Source of the DNA: an uncultured Aquimarina sp.
GTDB taxonomy: Bacteria; Bacteroidota; Bacteroidia; Flavobacteriales; Flavobacteriaceae
Direction of reading: 5' to 3'
DNA length: 64,000 nt
NCBI GenBank assembly: GCA_947496705.1
Contig: CANMDW010000027.1
Coordinates: 16,187 to 80,186 of the forward strand
In this document: positions 63,921-64,000 of the stretch, piece by piece
Layout: each line of letters starts with the position of its first letter
How positions within the stretch are numbered: position 1 is the first letter of the stretch
Made by a program: the position numbers and the translations under genes
Notes under the pieces: model-generated
The model's input: the letters and a program-made list of their open reading frames with translations, nothing else
Told to the model about the DNA's origin: nothing
The model's database searches: none

Positions 63921-64000
63921 GCCAACGTCAGTTTGTCTAAAAACCTAGTTTTTCGCTTTAGATTTGAACAAATATAAGGGGTTTTAGGTGCTTTTTACTA
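63921..64000. repeat. attC-like palindrome 16, cut by the window edge
   Basis: GCCAACG at the left, then TCTAAAAACC and GGTTTTAGGTGC as possible partners. The right end is outside the window. Confidence 0.5.

Overview
The window looks like chromosomal DNA of a marine Flavobacteriaceae bacterium (Bacteroidota), possibly Aquimarina-like. The DNA is AT-rich, there are few Shine-Dalgarno sequences, and several starts are preceded by TAnnTTTG-type -7 boxes. It carries a 6S-Flavo-type RNA, a CarboxypepD_reg/TonB receptor, DUF2911 and DUF4199 proteins, and a secreted nuclease with a type IX secretion (T9SS) tail. No rRNA, tRNA or CRISPR was seen. The genus is a guess.

Positions 1-28.3 kb are a conserved housekeeping backbone: an Asp-rich lipoprotein, a cysteine desulfurase followed by nine 41-bp repeats, a TonB receptor with an M23 peptidase, a galactofuranose pair (glycosyltransferase and glf), a zapB-like/zapA/6S RNA/rny block, clpC, gyrA with a TPR protein, pheT, a TlpA-like lipoprotein, DUF2911 and pta-ackA. 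Most of these are intact and separated by clear hairpin terminators.

Positions 28.3-30 kb hold a tandem family of small cysteine-rich peptides with near-identical leaders ending in Gly-Ala or Gly-Gly. Four are intact, one is shorter, and one is a frameshifted relic. Several have private terminators. This looks like a bacteriocin- or RiPP-like precursor cluster without maturation genes nearby.

Positions 30-41.2 kb are ordinary accessory chromosome: a T9SS endonuclease I, two small membrane proteins, an FAD oxidoreductase, PhzF, a SigZ-like sigma factor, an exported phosphatidylserine decarboxylase-like protein, an ArsR/AHSA1 pair, DUF4199 and a LuxR-type regulator. Two long inverted-repeat elements lie here.

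Positions 41.2-64 kb are the most unusual part. Unrelated small genes, mostly on the minus strand, are separated by imperfect palindromes with GCYAACG-like left ends and TTRGC-like right ends. Several palindromes are related to each other although their neighbouring genes are not. I interpret this as an integron cassette array without an integrase (CALIN-like). It contains a group II intron with a recognisable 5' end, domain V and domain VI, two rearranged or truncated introns and a 5'-end scar. All are plus-strand and sit at the palindromes, as group II introns do in attC sites. A broken tyrosine recombinase, a transposase remnant, two 20-bp tandem arrays and several decayed cassettes also lie here.

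A miniature transposable element with GAACTCAT ends and 3-bp target duplications occurs three times (24.6, 41.5 and 57.1 kb). At 41.5 kb, removing it and one target copy restores a complete reading frame, which shows directly that it has moved.
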